From Brachybacterium sp. P6-10-X1 (GTDB lineage: Bacteria > Actinomycetota > Actinomycetes > Actinomycetales > Dermabacteraceae), in assembly GCF_001969445.1 (NCBI RefSeq), contig NZ_CP017297.1:3162001-3226000 (forward strand): 64,000 nt of DNA, written 5' to 3'. Both the position numbers and the translations under genes were made by a program. Positions within the stretch are counted from its first letter, which is position 1. The number at the start of each line of letters is the position of its first letter. The notes beneath the pieces were generated by a model. That model ran no database searches and was not told where the DNA came from. It saw only the letters and a list, made by a program, of their open reading frames with translations. Of this stretch, positions 33,580 to 42,458 are shown piece after piece.

Positions 33580-35004
33580 ATGTCGGCCGGCAGGTCGTAC
33601 TGGGAGAGGTCGATGAAGTCGATGAAGTCCGTGAGCAAGCGCAGGATCGCCGTGGCGGCGCTTCTGGCGATCTGCGCCGGGGTACTCGTGTGGGTCGTGG
33701 CCGTCGGCCCCCAGGGATCGCCGCCCGACGCGTCGGAGGAGCAGACGACGGCGGCTGCGCCCGCGGCCGAGCTGGACTGCGGCGAGGGGCAGGAGATCTC
33801 CAGGTCCCTCTCGAGCGGGGCGACCTGGTCGATGTGCTGGTCCATCGACCCGGACATGGGCCTCGTCGTCTCCGACATCCACCTGACCCCGCCCGGCGAG
33901 GAGCCGATCAGCATCATCGACTCGCTGTCGCTGTCGCAGCTCGAGGTGCCGTACGACGACGGCGGGCGCAACACCCATGACATCACCGAATCCGGGTTCG
34001 GCGGCACCAAGATGAAGACCCTCGGCGAGGACATCTGCACCGGGAGCATCCTCGACGCGGACATCCCGAACATCGGCGACGGCACGTACGGCGAATCGGA
34101 GACCCGGGGCGTGCTGTGCTCCTCCGAGGTCGACGGCGGCGTCGCCTACCATTCGAGCGACGCCGTCGCCCCCGCCGCGACCCGGAAGACGGATCTGCAG
34201 CTGTTCACCGTGTCCCGCGTCGGCTGGTACGAGTACATCACCGAGTACACCTTCGGCGCCGACGGCTCGATCGACGTGCAGCTCGGCGCGACCGGGGACC
34301 TCTCGCCCGTGGACTACAGCGACGAGGAGCACGGATGGGACGTGGGGGAGGACGAGCACGCCACCAGCCACTCGCACAACGCGGTCTGGCGCGTGAACTG
34401 GGCCCTCGGCGGCGACGGGGGGATGCAGGTCCAGCAGTTCGATGCCGAGCGCACCGGAGAGATGGGGGACGAATCGGCGGAGCTCACGGGGCAGCTCACG
34501 TCGCTGACGCACCCCACGACCGCGAAGTGGCAGGATCGGCGCTGGTGGAGGGTGCTCAATCCCGAGGTGCTGAACGAGGACGGCCATCCGATCTCGTATC
34601 AGATCGAGATGGAGAAGACCGATTCGTTCGTCTTCGCCGATGTCCTCGCCGACGCCGGAACGGATGCCCATGCCCACGCGCACGAGACGGGATACGACGT
34701 CGCCTTCACCAACTTCGACGAGTGCGAGCGCTTCGCCGTGAAGAACACCGGCGACTGCGGGGACGGGGTCGAGGACTTCGTGGACGACGGCGCCGAGGAG
34801 ACGCTGGACGACGTCGTCTCCTGGGTGGCCGTCGGATATCACCATGTTCCCCGCGACGAGGACCAGTCTCCGATGGAGATGCACTGGCAGGGGTTCGCCC
34901 TGCAGCCTCGTGATCTGACGGCTCAGCGGTTCGACGTCCCGGAGGGCCACGAAGAGGTCAACGGGGTCCCGGACTCCGAGTGGCGCGAGTCGCCGACGGG
35001 GTGA
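33580..35004 (+). CDS. Membrane-anchored or secreted copper amine oxidase homologue, shortened and with altered cofactor motif
   Basis: 474 residues. A basic N-terminus and one hydrophobic helix (about residues 23-42) export or anchor it. The rest matches the catalytic domain of copper/topaquinone amine oxidases in order: LSLSQLEVPYDDG, a D134-containing segment at the catalytic-base position, CSSEVDGGVAYHSSD, RVGWYEYITEYTF, the HSH pair (His264, His266) followed by VWRVNWALGGDGG, and YHHVPRDED with His422 as third copper ligand. Tyr217 is at the topaquinone position, but the nearly invariant Asn before it is Trp216. The N2/N3 domains are missing (typical length is about 640). ATG 33580 has AAGAAGGG upstream; ATG 33613 is an alternative. 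Activity is uncertain. Confidence 0.75.
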   Translation: MSAGRSYWERSMKSMKSVSKRRIAVAALLAICAGVLVWVVAVGPQGSPPDASEEQTTAAAPAAELDCGEGQEISRSLSSGATWSMCWSIDPDMGLVVSDIHLTPPGEEPISIIDSLSLSQLEVPYDDGGRNTHDITESGFGGTKMKTLGEDICTGSILDADIPNIGDGTYGESETRGVLCSSEVDGGVAYHSSDAVAPAATRKTDLQLFTVSRVGWYEYITEYTFGADGSIDVQLGATGDLSPVDYSDEEHGWDVGEDEHATSHSHNAVWRVNWALGGDGGMQVQQFDAERTGEMGDESAELTGQLTSLTHPTTAKWQDRRWWRVLNPEVLNEDGHPISYQIEMEKTDSFVFADVLADAGTDAHAHAHETGYDVAFTNFDECERFAVKNTGDCGDGVEDFVDDGAEETLDDVVSWVAVGYHHVPRDEDQSPMEMHWQGFALQPRDLTAQRFDVPEGHEEVNGVPDSEWRESPTG

Positions 35005-35164
35005 TCGGGCCGCGCCTCCGCCTGCCGTGGCGGCGCGGGCGGGAGCCCGGCCGCCACCTGCTGGAGCTGCAGCCTCTGGCAGCAACAGGCCGTTGAACAC
35101 GCCGCCGCCAGGACCGCATCTGTCGGCCTCGCCGCCGTGATCCGTCGGGCAGCGACGGATCGCG

Positions 35165-35616
35165 GTTGCTCGGCGCGCTGCGCCGGCAGCTCCACGTGCG
35201 TCCGTACGGGCAGATGGTCGCGCGGGAGGGCTCCGTCGAGACGGAAGCCGTCGACGCGCGCGTCGAGCACGCGGACGTCCTGGCTGAGCAGGATCCCGTC
35301 GATGCGGAACTCAGGGATTCGCGCATCCTCGAAGGCGCGGAACGTGCCTCAGCTCGGGCTGAGCCGCTTCTCCGCGGCGAGCCAGGAGTCCTGCTGCTCG
35401 GAGTCCTCCACCAGCACCGCAGAGGCCGGGGAATCCTGGGCCACGGAGTTGAGATCGCCGGTGACGATCGTGGGCAGTCCCAGCAGATGGACCTGCCGGA
35501 GGAGGTCGGCGATCAGCGTGGAGGCCCAGCAGGTCCGGACGGTCGCGGGCGAGCATCTCCTCGATCGCGGGGGCGCGGTCTGCCCAGTGTCCGGGGTCGC
35601 CGGGGGAGGCCGCCAT
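35165..35616 (-). pseudogene. Decayed endonuclease/exonuclease/phosphatase-family gene
   Basis: Three pieces of one family are visible. HWADRAPAIEEMLARDRPDLLGL follows an ATG with AGGAGG at 35616. After a frameshift and the loss of roughly 120 residues comes LPTIVTGDLNSVAQDSPASA. After an in-frame TGA at 35351-35349 comes GTFRAFEDARIPEFRIDGIL and later PRDHLPVRTHVEL. These match the start, the TGDLN motif and the RID.IL / DH.PV end of the DNase I-like fold. The gene cannot make a complete enzyme. Confidence 0.75.
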
Positions 35617-35782
35617 GGCCTCCTGGGATCAGAACGCTGAGTGTCCGATCCTTCAAGGGTGACGAGCGCACTGATTCTTCTCATGCCCGTTCGTGAGGCG
35701 GCCCGTCCCCTCCCGGGACGATGCCTGGAATCGCAGGGTGCGCGGGCGCACTGCGCTGTGAGGCGGTCGGGTTCGGTGCCCC

Positions 35783-36676
35783 TCACCCCCGCGCGAGGAT
35801 CGCGTCGGCGAAGATCTCGGTGACCTCGGGGACGAGCTGGAGGTTGAACAGGGGCTCGAACAGCTCGGCCTCCAGCAGCACCAGGCCGTGCGGGGCGGAG
35901 TCGACGGTGTCGATCCGGCCGTACAGCGGCAGGGGCAGGCCGGTCACCTCTTCGACCGCAGCCAGCACCGTCCCGGCGAACGCCTGCTCCTGCGCGGTGG
36001 CCTCGAGGACCACGGGGCTCTCCTGGTAGGCGCCGCCGCGCAGGCCTCCGCCGCGCTGGAGCAGGGCTCCCTTCGCGATCGCGTGGGTGACCTGACCGTC
36101 GACCACATAGAGCGCCTTCTCCCGGCCCTCGGAGAGCTCCGGCACCTCGGGCTGCAGCATCACGACACCGCCCTCGGTGAGGATCGCGCGACCGAGCTCG
36201 AGCGCGGCGGGGGAGTGGCGGGCGAACAGGCCCGTGTGCCGTGCTCCCGCGCCGACGGTCGGCTTCACGACCACGTGCGGCGTCGAGGCCGCCTGGGACG
36301 TCAGCGCGGTTTCGAGGGTGGACATCTCGTGGTGGTAGCTCGTGGGCACGACGGGAACGCCGACGCCCTCGAGCTGGGCGAGATAGCGCTTGTCCATGTT
36401 CCATCGCACCAGCTCGGGCTCGTTGAGCACGGCGGTGAGCGCATCGACCCGCTCCAGCCAGGCCGCGAACTGCGCGGGCCGCCCGGCGTAGTCCCAGGGG
36501 CTGCGGAGCACGAGCAGGTCGAAGGCGGCCCAGTCCACGGTCTCGTCGTGCCAGACGGTGAGTTCGGCGTCCGCACCGCGACGCCGGAGCGCCTCGCGCA
36601 GCGGCGCCGCGTCGAGATGGGGATCGGCCGCGGTGAAGGTCGTGGGATCGGTGACGACGAGGCCGATGCGGGTCAT
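35783..36676 (-). CDS. ATP-grasp domain protein (RimK-like)
   Basis: 297 residues. The first third is a preATP-grasp alpha/beta domain (IGLVVTDPTTFTAADPHLDA). The central HVVVKPTVGAGARHTGLF segment with its lysine and glycine-rich loop is the ATP-binding part, and YGRIDTVDSAPHGLVLLEAELFEPLF carries the R..D and E.N/E-type metal ligands near the C-terminus. Family members ligate an amino acid or similar group to a carboxylate using ATP, and relatives occur in small antibiotic pathways. The substrate is unknown. Start: ATG preceded by TAAGGT seven bases upstream, so it is probably leaderless; in-frame starts further upstream lack support. Single gene. Confidence 0.82.
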   Translation of the reverse strand: MTRIGLVVTDPTTFTAADPHLDAAPLREALRRRGADAELTVWHDETVDWAAFDLLVLRSPWDYAGRPAQFAAWLERVDALTAVLNEPELVRWNMDKRYLAQLEGVGVPVVPTSYHHEMSTLETALTSQAASTPHVVVKPTVGAGARHTGLFARHSPAALELGRAILTEGGVVMLQPEVPELSEGREKALYVVDGQVTHAIAKGALLQRGGGLRGGAYQESPVVLEATAQEQAFAGTVLAAVEEVTGLPLPLYGRIDTVDSAPHGLVLLEAELFEPLFNLQLVPEVTEIFADAILARG

Positions 36677-37256
36677 GGGCCTGACCTTAGCAACGGTGGG
36701 TGCCCGCGATGTCGACCGGGAGGCGGGGCGAGCTGGGCGGGCTCGAGGGGCGGGGCGCCCGGGCCTCCGCGTGTGGGGTTTCCGATCACGAGGGCGGGCC
36801 CGCGACGATGGCACGGACGACACCGGGCCCCTGCACGGCCCACGCAGGCGGCTGACCACTCCGTGTGCTGCATCACCATGCAGGGCGAGCTGACAGCGTC
36901 GGAATCTGCTTGTCCGACAATTACTTTTGACGCTCTGACCTGCACGTGTGAGCGTTCACGGGTATCTCCAGCTGGCAATCAGAGTCCTCGTGTGCGAGTA
37001 TCTATGCGGCCCTAAGGGTGCTGGTGATGCGCAGGACCGCCTTCGCGACGAGGTCGAGTTCTGCAGCAGTCGTCGAGAGGCACATCCCCGGAGCAGGCGC
37101 GAGGCGCCGCCCGGGTCGACGTCGGACGGCACGCGCTCCAGGGCCGCCTGCCGGTGGCCCGCTGAAGGGACCCCTGACGTCAGCGCGCCATCGCGCCGGC
37201 GTCGCGGTGCACCGGCCGAGAGTGACCGGAATGCCCGCGATGAAAGGAAGTACGCA
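36677..37256. other. Divergent intergenic region upstream of the symporter
   Basis: About 580 bases. The 36880-36980 section is AT-richer and carries the palindrome below. The open frame upstream of the symporter start has no family similarity and is not considered coding. Confidence 0.5.
36910..36920. promoter_or_regulatory. Candidate GntR (FadR-type) operator TTGTCCGACAA
   Basis: Five-base perfect arms around one C, fitting the TnGTnnnACnA pattern bound by FadR-subfamily GntR regulators. It is about 340 bases before the symporter GTG. No GntR gene is nearby. Confidence 0.35.
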
Positions 37257-39005
37257 GTGCCGCCCGCGCCCACAGGAGAGACCTCCCAGCTCGGAACCAT
37301 CGGAGTGATCCTCCTTCTGCTGCTGTTCTACGGCGGCACGATGTGGATGTCCGTGGCGATCTCCCGCAGGAAGGAGAACGCCGACGACTACATGACCGCC
37401 GGCAACAAGATCGGCTTCGGCGTCTCCGCCGCCTCCATGACCGCCACCTGGATCTGGGCGTCCTCGATGTACGCCTCGGTGACCGCGGGCTACACCTACG
37501 GCGTCTCCGGCCCCATCCACTACGGGCTCTGGGGCGCGCTGATGATCCTGTTCATCTACCCCTTCGGCAAGCGGATCCGGAAGGTCGCACCCAAGGCGCA
37601 CACCCTCGCCGAGGTCATGTACGCCCGGCACGGCCGCTCCTCGCAGCTGATGCTCGCCGGCTCCAACGTGCTCGGCTCGGTCATCTCGTTGACCTCCAAC
37701 TTCATCGCTGGTGGCGCGCTGATCGCGATGCTCTCCCCGATGAGCTTCGGCAACGGCATCGTCATCATCGCCGGCGGCGTGCTGCTCTACACCCTGTGGT
37801 CCGGCTTCCGCGCCTCCGTGCTGACTGACTTCGCACAGGTCATGGCCATGCTCGGCGCGGCGGTCGTGATCATCCCGGCCGTCTTCTTCGTCGTCGGCGG
37901 TCCGTCGATGTTCGCCGACGGCGTCGCCGCCGGCCATGTCACCCCGCAGCAGGAGAGCTTCTTCTCCTCCGAGGCCTTCATGAACCAGGGCGCCCCTTAC
38001 ATCGCCGCGGTGCTCGCCTACGCGATCGGCAACCAGACCATCGCCCAGCGCCTGTTCGCGGTGCGCGAGGACCTCATCAAGCCCACCTTCGTCACCGCCA
38101 CCATCGGCTACGGCGCGACCGTGATCGGCATCGGCATGCTCGGCGTGATGGCCCTGTACCTGGGCATCGAGCCCATGAACGGCGACATCAACAACCTGAT
38201 GCCGCAGATGGTCGGCACCTACCTGCCCGTCGGCCTGATCGCATTGGCCTTCATCATGATCATCGGCTCGCTGTCCTCCACCGCCGACTCCGACCTGTCG
38301 GCGCTCAGCTCGATCGTGATGACCGACATCTACGGCCAGTCCGTCGGTCGCCAGAAGGTCGACCCCAAGAAGATGCTGCTGATCGGCCGCCTCACCATGG
38401 TCGTGGCGACCGCCGCGGCGCTGTACTTCGCCACCGCGCAGTTCAACATCCTGGATCTACTGGTGTTCGTCGGCGCCCTGTGGGGCTGCCTGGTCTTCCC
38501 GGTCATCGCCTCCTTCTACTGGAAGAAGGTCACCAACAAGGCGTTCACCGTCTCCGTGATCGCGGCGCTCGCCGTCTTCCTGCCGGTGCGCTTCGCGCTG
38601 ATCCCTCTGGTCGGGCCCTGGGCGCTGTTCGTCGAGCTGCTCGCGATCGTCGGCGTCGGCGTGGTGCTGGGCATCATGTCCTTCGGCTTCTTCGGCCTGC
38701 GCCCGGCGGTGATCATCGGCGCGATCGCGACGATCGCCGTGCTGCCCTTCGGCTTCGACTACCTGCGCGACTACGAGACGCTGTCCGGCTCGCTGGTCGC
38801 CTACTCGGTCTCGTTCCTGGTCTGCTACCTGATGAGCGTCCGCTCGAAGCAGGACTTCGACTTCTCGGTGATCCGCAGGGTCACCGGCGACTTCGACGAG
38901 GAGGACGAGAGCGTCGGCTCCATCGCGGGCGATCCTGCCTCCGACGGCTCCGCGACGGACGGTCCGTCCCCGGCCGCCGAGGGCGCCGGCACCACCGACC
39001 GCTGA
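37257..39005 (+). CDS. Sodium:solute symporter (SSS family)
   Basis: 582 residues with about 13-15 membrane segments. ISRRKENADDYMTAG after the first helix and the GPIHYGLWGALMILFIYPFGKRI and APKAHTLAEVMYARHG stretches are SSS features, and the TYGVSGP...AHT pattern recalls the urea-transporter (Dur3) branch. GSLSSTADSDLSALSS near residue 335 is the sodium-site helix. The tail is acidic and hydrophilic. The GTG at 37257 is chosen for GAAAGGAAG six bases upstream. A 42-codon membrane protein follows 71 bases later and is probably its partner. The substrate is unknown. Confidence 0.9.
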   Translation: MPPAPTGETSQLGTIGVILLLLLFYGGTMWMSVAISRRKENADDYMTAGNKIGFGVSAASMTATWIWASSMYASVTAGYTYGVSGPIHYGLWGALMILFIYPFGKRIRKVAPKAHTLAEVMYARHGRSSQLMLAGSNVLGSVISLTSNFIAGGALIAMLSPMSFGNGIVIIAGGVLLYTLWSGFRASVLTDFAQVMAMLGAAVVIIPAVFFVVGGPSMFADGVAAGHVTPQQESFFSSEAFMNQGAPYIAAVLAYAIGNQTIAQRLFAVREDLIKPTFVTATIGYGATVIGIGMLGVMALYLGIEPMNGDINNLMPQMVGTYLPVGLIALAFIMIIGSLSSTADSDLSALSSIVMTDIYGQSVGRQKVDPKKMLLIGRLTMVVATAAALYFATAQFNILDLLVFVGALWGCLVFPVIASFYWKKVTNKAFTVSVIAALAVFLPVRFALIPLVGPWALFVELLAIVGVGVVLGIMSFGFFGLRPAVIIGAIATIAVLPFGFDYLRDYETLSGSLVAYSVSFLVCYLMSVRSKQDFDFSVIRRVTGDFDEEDESVGSIAGDPASDGSATDGPSPAAEGAGTTDR

Positions 39006-39076
39006 CCCCCACCACTGACCCCTTCGCCACCCCACGGCGGGGCCTCGCCCCGCCACCCTCTCGGAAGGAGAGACCC

Positions 39077-39205
39077 ATGACTGCTCTGCTGACCGCCTAC
39101 GTGCTCATGTGGCCGGTGCTCGTGTTCGGCATCCTGGTCACCATCGCCGGCGGCTTCCTGAAAGACGTCAAGGAAGCCCGCAAGGCGGGCCGCTCGGTCA
39201 TCTGA
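39077..39205 (+). CDS. Small membrane protein, putative transporter small subunit
   Basis: 42 residues: one hydrophobic helix (about residues 4-27, LLTAYVLMWPVLVFGILVTI) and a basic tail, KDVKEARKAGRS. GGAAGGAGAG lies five bases before the ATG, a very strong ribosome site for so short a gene. Proteins of this size and shape follow sodium:solute symporters in many actinobacteria and are thought to be accessory subunits. It shares a transcript with the symporter and is followed by a terminator. Confidence 0.85.
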   Translation: MTALLTAYVLMWPVLVFGILVTIAGGFLKDVKEARKAGRSVI

Positions 39206-39304
39206 CCCGTCCGGACAGGCTCTGGCCGGCCCCGGCCGGCCCTGGGCGACGCAGCACGTCGGCAGGGCCCGAGTCGGCGCGTACGGCAGCTCCGGCACCA
39301 CGAC

Positions 39305-39341
39305 GGCGCCCGCCGCTCCCGAACCGGGGGCGGCGGGCGCC
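39305..39341. terminator. Terminator after the symporter operon
   Basis: GGCGCCCGCCGC (39305-39316) pairs perfectly with 39330-39341, with a CCC/GGG pair inside the 13-base loop. It lies between convergent genes. Confidence 0.75.
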
Positions 39342-39513
39342 CTCGTGTGTGCTGTCGGATCAGGCCGACGACCGGACTGAGCGGAAGGGAGCGGATGTCA
39401 CAGCGCTTCGTGGTCCCGGTCTCTGATCCGAGCTCCCCATGGCCGGGCAGAGAGATGGTGGCGCTTCCGATGCGCCCTGGCTGCATGATGCCCAGGACGT
39501 GGTGGCGGCTCTG

Positions 39514-39972
39514 TCATCCCGGCGCGCTGCTCGCTCGCAGTGCGGGGAGCGACTCGGCGAGCGGGCGGAGCTCCGGTGTCTCGAGTGCTTCGTCGAGTGC
39601 GTCCTGCAGTGCTTCGTCGTGCGTGGGTCGAGCGCGCTCGAGCAGTGACCATCCGTCCGGCGTGAGCTCCGTGTAGATGCCTCGTCGATCGTCCTGGCAG
39701 AGGATCCGCGTGAGGTAGCCCCGGTCCTCGAGCCTGGTGACGAGCCGCGTGGTGGCACTGTTGGAAAGGGCGGCGGCGTGGGCGAGCTGCTGCATCCGCA
39801 TGTGCCAGCCGTCCTGCCTGCTCAGCGCGTCCATCACGCTGAACTCCACCACGGAGATCGCGTGCTCGCTCTGCAAGGCACGCTCGAGCCGAGTCTCGAT
39901 CAGGCTGTGCAGGGCCGTGAGAGTTCGCCAGCCGCGCGCCCGGATCTCGACAGCGTCGTCCGCAATACCCAT
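39514..39972 (-). CDS. MarR-family transcriptional regulator
   Basis: 152 residues. The winged helix is LAHAAALSNSATTRLVTRLE then DRGYLTRILCQDDRRGIYTEL, with the DR-R beta-wing of MarR proteins near residue 95. AGGAGG precedes the ATG at 39972. It is divergent from an MFS exporter with a near-perfect palindrome between them, the standard layout of a MarR repressor controlling an efflux pump and itself. The ligand is unknown. Confidence 0.9.
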   Translation of the reverse strand: MGIADDAVEIRARGWRTLTALHSLIETRLERALQSEHAISVVEFSVMDALSRQDGWHMRMQQLAHAAALSNSATTRLVTRLEDRGYLTRILCQDDRRGIYTELTPDGWSLLERARPTHDEALQDALDEALETPELRPLAESLPALRASSAPG

Positions 39973-40046
39973 GGATGCTCCTCCTCGTGTTGCTCGGAAC
40001 TCTACCAGCTTGCGCCTATAGGCGGCGCGTGCAAGTATCTGTGGCT

Positions 40047-40069
40047 GCGTGTGCAACAGTTGCACACGC
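40047..40069. promoter_or_regulatory. MarR-type operator: 11-base perfect inverted repeat
   Basis: GCGTGTGCAAC (40047-40057), a central A, then the exact complement at 40059-40069. It lies in the 128-base gap between the MarR and MFS genes, 31 bases before the MFS start. A weaker half-site, CGTGCAAG, is at about 40027-40034. Confidence 0.75.
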
Positions 40070-40100
40070 TTCCAATCCCTGTGTTCGAGGAGCATGTCTC

Positions 40101-41294
40101 ATGCCTGTAGCTCTCTTCGCCCTGGCCCTCGGCGGCTTCGGCATCGGGCTCACCGAGTTCGTCATCATGGGCTTGCTGCCCGAGGTCGCGGCTGATTTCG
40201 GCGTGACCGAGACGGTCGCCGGCTACCTGATCTCCGGCTATGCCCTGTCCGTCGCGATCGGCGGCATCGTGCTGACCACCGCACTCGGGAAGATCGATCG
40301 CAAGAGGGCTCTGCTGTCCCTGTTGCTGCTGTTCATCGTCGGGAACATGCTGTCGGCACTGGCCGATACGGACGCCCTGATGATGCTCGGCCGAATCATC
40401 GCTGCGCTCTGCCACGGTGCCTTCTTCGGCATCGGCGCGGTCGTCGCCGCCGACCTCGTCGCTCCCCATCGGCGCGGACAGGCGATCTCGATCATGTTCG
40501 CCGGGCTGACCATCGCCAGTGTCGCCGGCGTGCCGCTGGGCACCTTCCTGGGGCAGGCTGCCGGCTGGCGCGCGACCTTCTGGGCGATCACCGTGATCGG
40601 CGTGATCGCGCTGATCGGCATCGCGGTGCTCGTCTCGGCGACCCCCGCTCCCGAGCGCACCGGCAGCGTGCTGGGCGAGTTCCGCATCTTCCGCAACACC
40701 CAGGTGTGGCTGTCGATCCTGGTGACGATCCTCGGGTACGGCGGAATGTTCGGAGCCTTCACCTACATCGCCTTCACCCTCACCGGCGTGAGCGGCTTCA
40801 GCGCCGGCGCCGTGCCGTGGCTGCTCGTCCTCTTCGGCGCAGGTCTGTTCCTCGGGAACCTGCTGGGCGGCCGCTTCGCCGACAAGTACCTGTTCGCCAC
40901 TCTCGTCACCGTCCTGGCGGTGCTCGCCGTGGTCCTGGCCGTGTTCGCGCTCGCTGCGACATCCCAGGTCGTCACGGTGATCGCGCTCGTCCTGATGGGT
41001 GGGTTCGGGTTCGCGACCGTGCCGGGACTGCAGATGCGCATCATGAACCACGCCTCGGCCGGGCCGAGCCTCGCCTCGGGCGCGAACATCGCAGCGTTCA
41101 ACCTCGGCAACGCCTTCGGCGCCTGGGTCGGAGGCCTCACCCTCGCCGCCGGGCTCGGATTCACCGCCCCGCTGTGGGGCGGCGCCGCGATCACCCTGGT
41201 CGGACTCGCCGTCTACCTCGTGGCCGGGCGCCTGCGCGGCGGCGAGATCGCGCCGCGCCCTGCCAGCGTGAGCGAGCCGTCGCTCGCGCTCTGA
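40101..41294 (+). CDS. MFS transporter of the drug:H+ antiporter type (DHA1)
   Basis: 397 residues, 12 membrane segments. The N-terminus LALGGFGIGLTEFVIMGLLP and the loop 2-3 region TTALGKIDRKRALL, which is the reduced DHA1 motif A, fit the AraJ/chloramphenicol-exporter branch. GAGGAG is eight bases before the ATG. Divergent from MarR and followed 41 bases later by an aldo/keto reductase, so the pair may detoxify and export a reactive compound. Confidence 0.9.
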   Translation: MPVALFALALGGFGIGLTEFVIMGLLPEVAADFGVTETVAGYLISGYALSVAIGGIVLTTALGKIDRKRALLSLLLLFIVGNMLSALADTDALMMLGRIIAALCHGAFFGIGAVVAADLVAPHRRGQAISIMFAGLTIASVAGVPLGTFLGQAAGWRATFWAITVIGVIALIGIAVLVSATPAPERTGSVLGEFRIFRNTQVWLSILVTILGYGGMFGAFTYIAFTLTGVSGFSAGAVPWLLVLFGAGLFLGNLLGGRFADKYLFATLVTVLAVLAVVLAVFALAATSQVVTVIALVLMGGFGFATVPGLQMRIMNHASAGPSLASGANIAAFNLGNAFGAWVGGLTLAAGLGFTAPLWGGAAITLVGLAVYLVAGRLRGGEIAPRPASVSEPSLAL

Positions 41295-41335
41295 CCCCAC
41301 CACGTCACGCACCCACCAAGAGAAAGAGAAAGACC

Positions 41336-42166
41336 ATGTCGACAAACATTCCCGCCATCACCCTCAACGCAGGCATCCAGATGCCCCAGCTCGGATTCGG
41401 CGTCTTCCAGGTCCCCGATGACGACGCCCAGGGCGCCGTCGAGAGCGCCCTGGCGAGCGGGTACCGCGGCATCGACACCGCAGCGATCTACGGCAACGAG
41501 ACGGGGGTCGGGCGCGCGCTGGCATCCGCCGACGTAGCGCGCGAGGACGTCTTCGTCACCACGAAGCTCTGGATCGAGGACCACGGTCGAGAAGCCTCGC
41601 GAGTGGCGCTGGAAGCGAGCCTCGAGCGCCTCGGCCTGGATCATGTGGATCTCTACCTGATCCATTGGCCGACCCCCGCCACGGACGCCTACCTCGACAC
41701 CTGGCAGGGATTCGAGGATCTCGCCGCCGCCGGCCTGACACGCGCCATCGGAGTCTCGAACTTCCTTCCGGAACACCTGGAGCGTGTGGTCGCCCTGGGC
41801 GGCACGGTGCCCGCCGTCAACCAGATCGAGCTGCACCCCGCCCTGCAGAACCGGGAGACGGTGGCCGCGAACACCCGGCTGGGAATCGCCACGGAGGCCT
41901 GGAGCCCTCTGGCGCAGGGCGCGGTGCTGAAGGATCCGGCTGTTCTCGCCGCGGCCTCGACGCATGATGTCTCACCCGCTCAGATCGTCCTCCGGTGGCA
42001 CCTGCAGCACGGCAACATCGTGATCCCCAAGTCCGTGACGCCCGAGCGGATCGCCGCGAACCTCGATGTCTTCGGCTTCGAGCTCGATGATGCGGAGATC
42101 GCCCAGCTCGATGCACTGGAGAGGAACGGACGCACCGGCCCGCACCCTGCGGAGTTCAATGGCTGA
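41336..42166 (+). CDS. Aldo/keto reductase (2,5-diketo-gluconate reductase type)
   Basis: 276 residues, the normal AKR barrel length. The catalytic tetrad is visible: Asp and Tyr in GIDTAAIYGNE, Lys in VTTKLW, His in YLIHWP. IGVSNF, NQIELHP, and IPKSVTPERIAANLDVF form the NADPH pocket. It reduces aldehydes or ketones with NADPH. It lies 41 bases after the MFS exporter with an AAAGAGAAAG purine tract before the ATG, and is therefore likely co-transcribed under MarR control. The true substrate is unknown. Confidence 0.92.
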   Translation: MSTNIPAITLNAGIQMPQLGFGVFQVPDDDAQGAVESALASGYRGIDTAAIYGNETGVGRALASADVAREDVFVTTKLWIEDHGREASRVALEASLERLGLDHVDLYLIHWPTPATDAYLDTWQGFEDLAAAGLTRAIGVSNFLPEHLERVVALGGTVPAVNQIELHPALQNRETVAANTRLGIATEAWSPLAQGAVLKDPAVLAAASTHDVSPAQIVLRWHLQHGNIVIPKSVTPERIAANLDVFGFELDDAEIAQLDALERNGRTGPHPAEFNG

Positions 42167-42180
42167 TCAGGGGCGCATGG

Positions 42181-42219
42181 ACAGGGGGAACGCACTGCGG
42201 ATCGGTGCGTTCCCCCTGT
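42181..42219 (+). terminator. Terminator of the MFS-reductase operon
   Basis: A 14-base perfect stem, ACAGGGGGAACGCA (42181-42194) with 42206-42219, and an 11-base loop, beginning 14 bases after the reductase stop. Confidence 0.85.
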
Positions 42220-42458
42220 ATCCCACCGAAGAGCATCACTGCATCGACACAGGTTGCGTGGGTGACGTGGCACCCTGACCGCGGCCTGCACGAAGCGTCA
42301 CCGCCATCAGGATTTCCTGGCGCTTCTCGAGCAGTTCTCCTGCGGCTGCCCCTCTGAGGTGCTGCGCCTGGTGAGGGACGACTGCGCCGCCCACAGGACG
42401 CCGGAGGCCCGGGAGCGGCTGACGGCGTGTACGGCACGACCGCAGCCGGTGGATAGCA

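Noticed and set aside
29953-35100. A 1715-codon open frame on the minus strand opposite the surface protein and the amine oxidase homologue
   Set aside because: It arises from G/C-rich codon bias and the repeats on the other strand. Its translation is low-complexity (RRR, GDRDRIADG) with no domain, ribosome site or signal.
36948-37256. Possible N-terminal domain upstream of the symporter GTG
   Set aside because: The in-frame translation is Arg/Ser/Pro-rich without similarity, and the GTG has a strong ribosome site directly before it.
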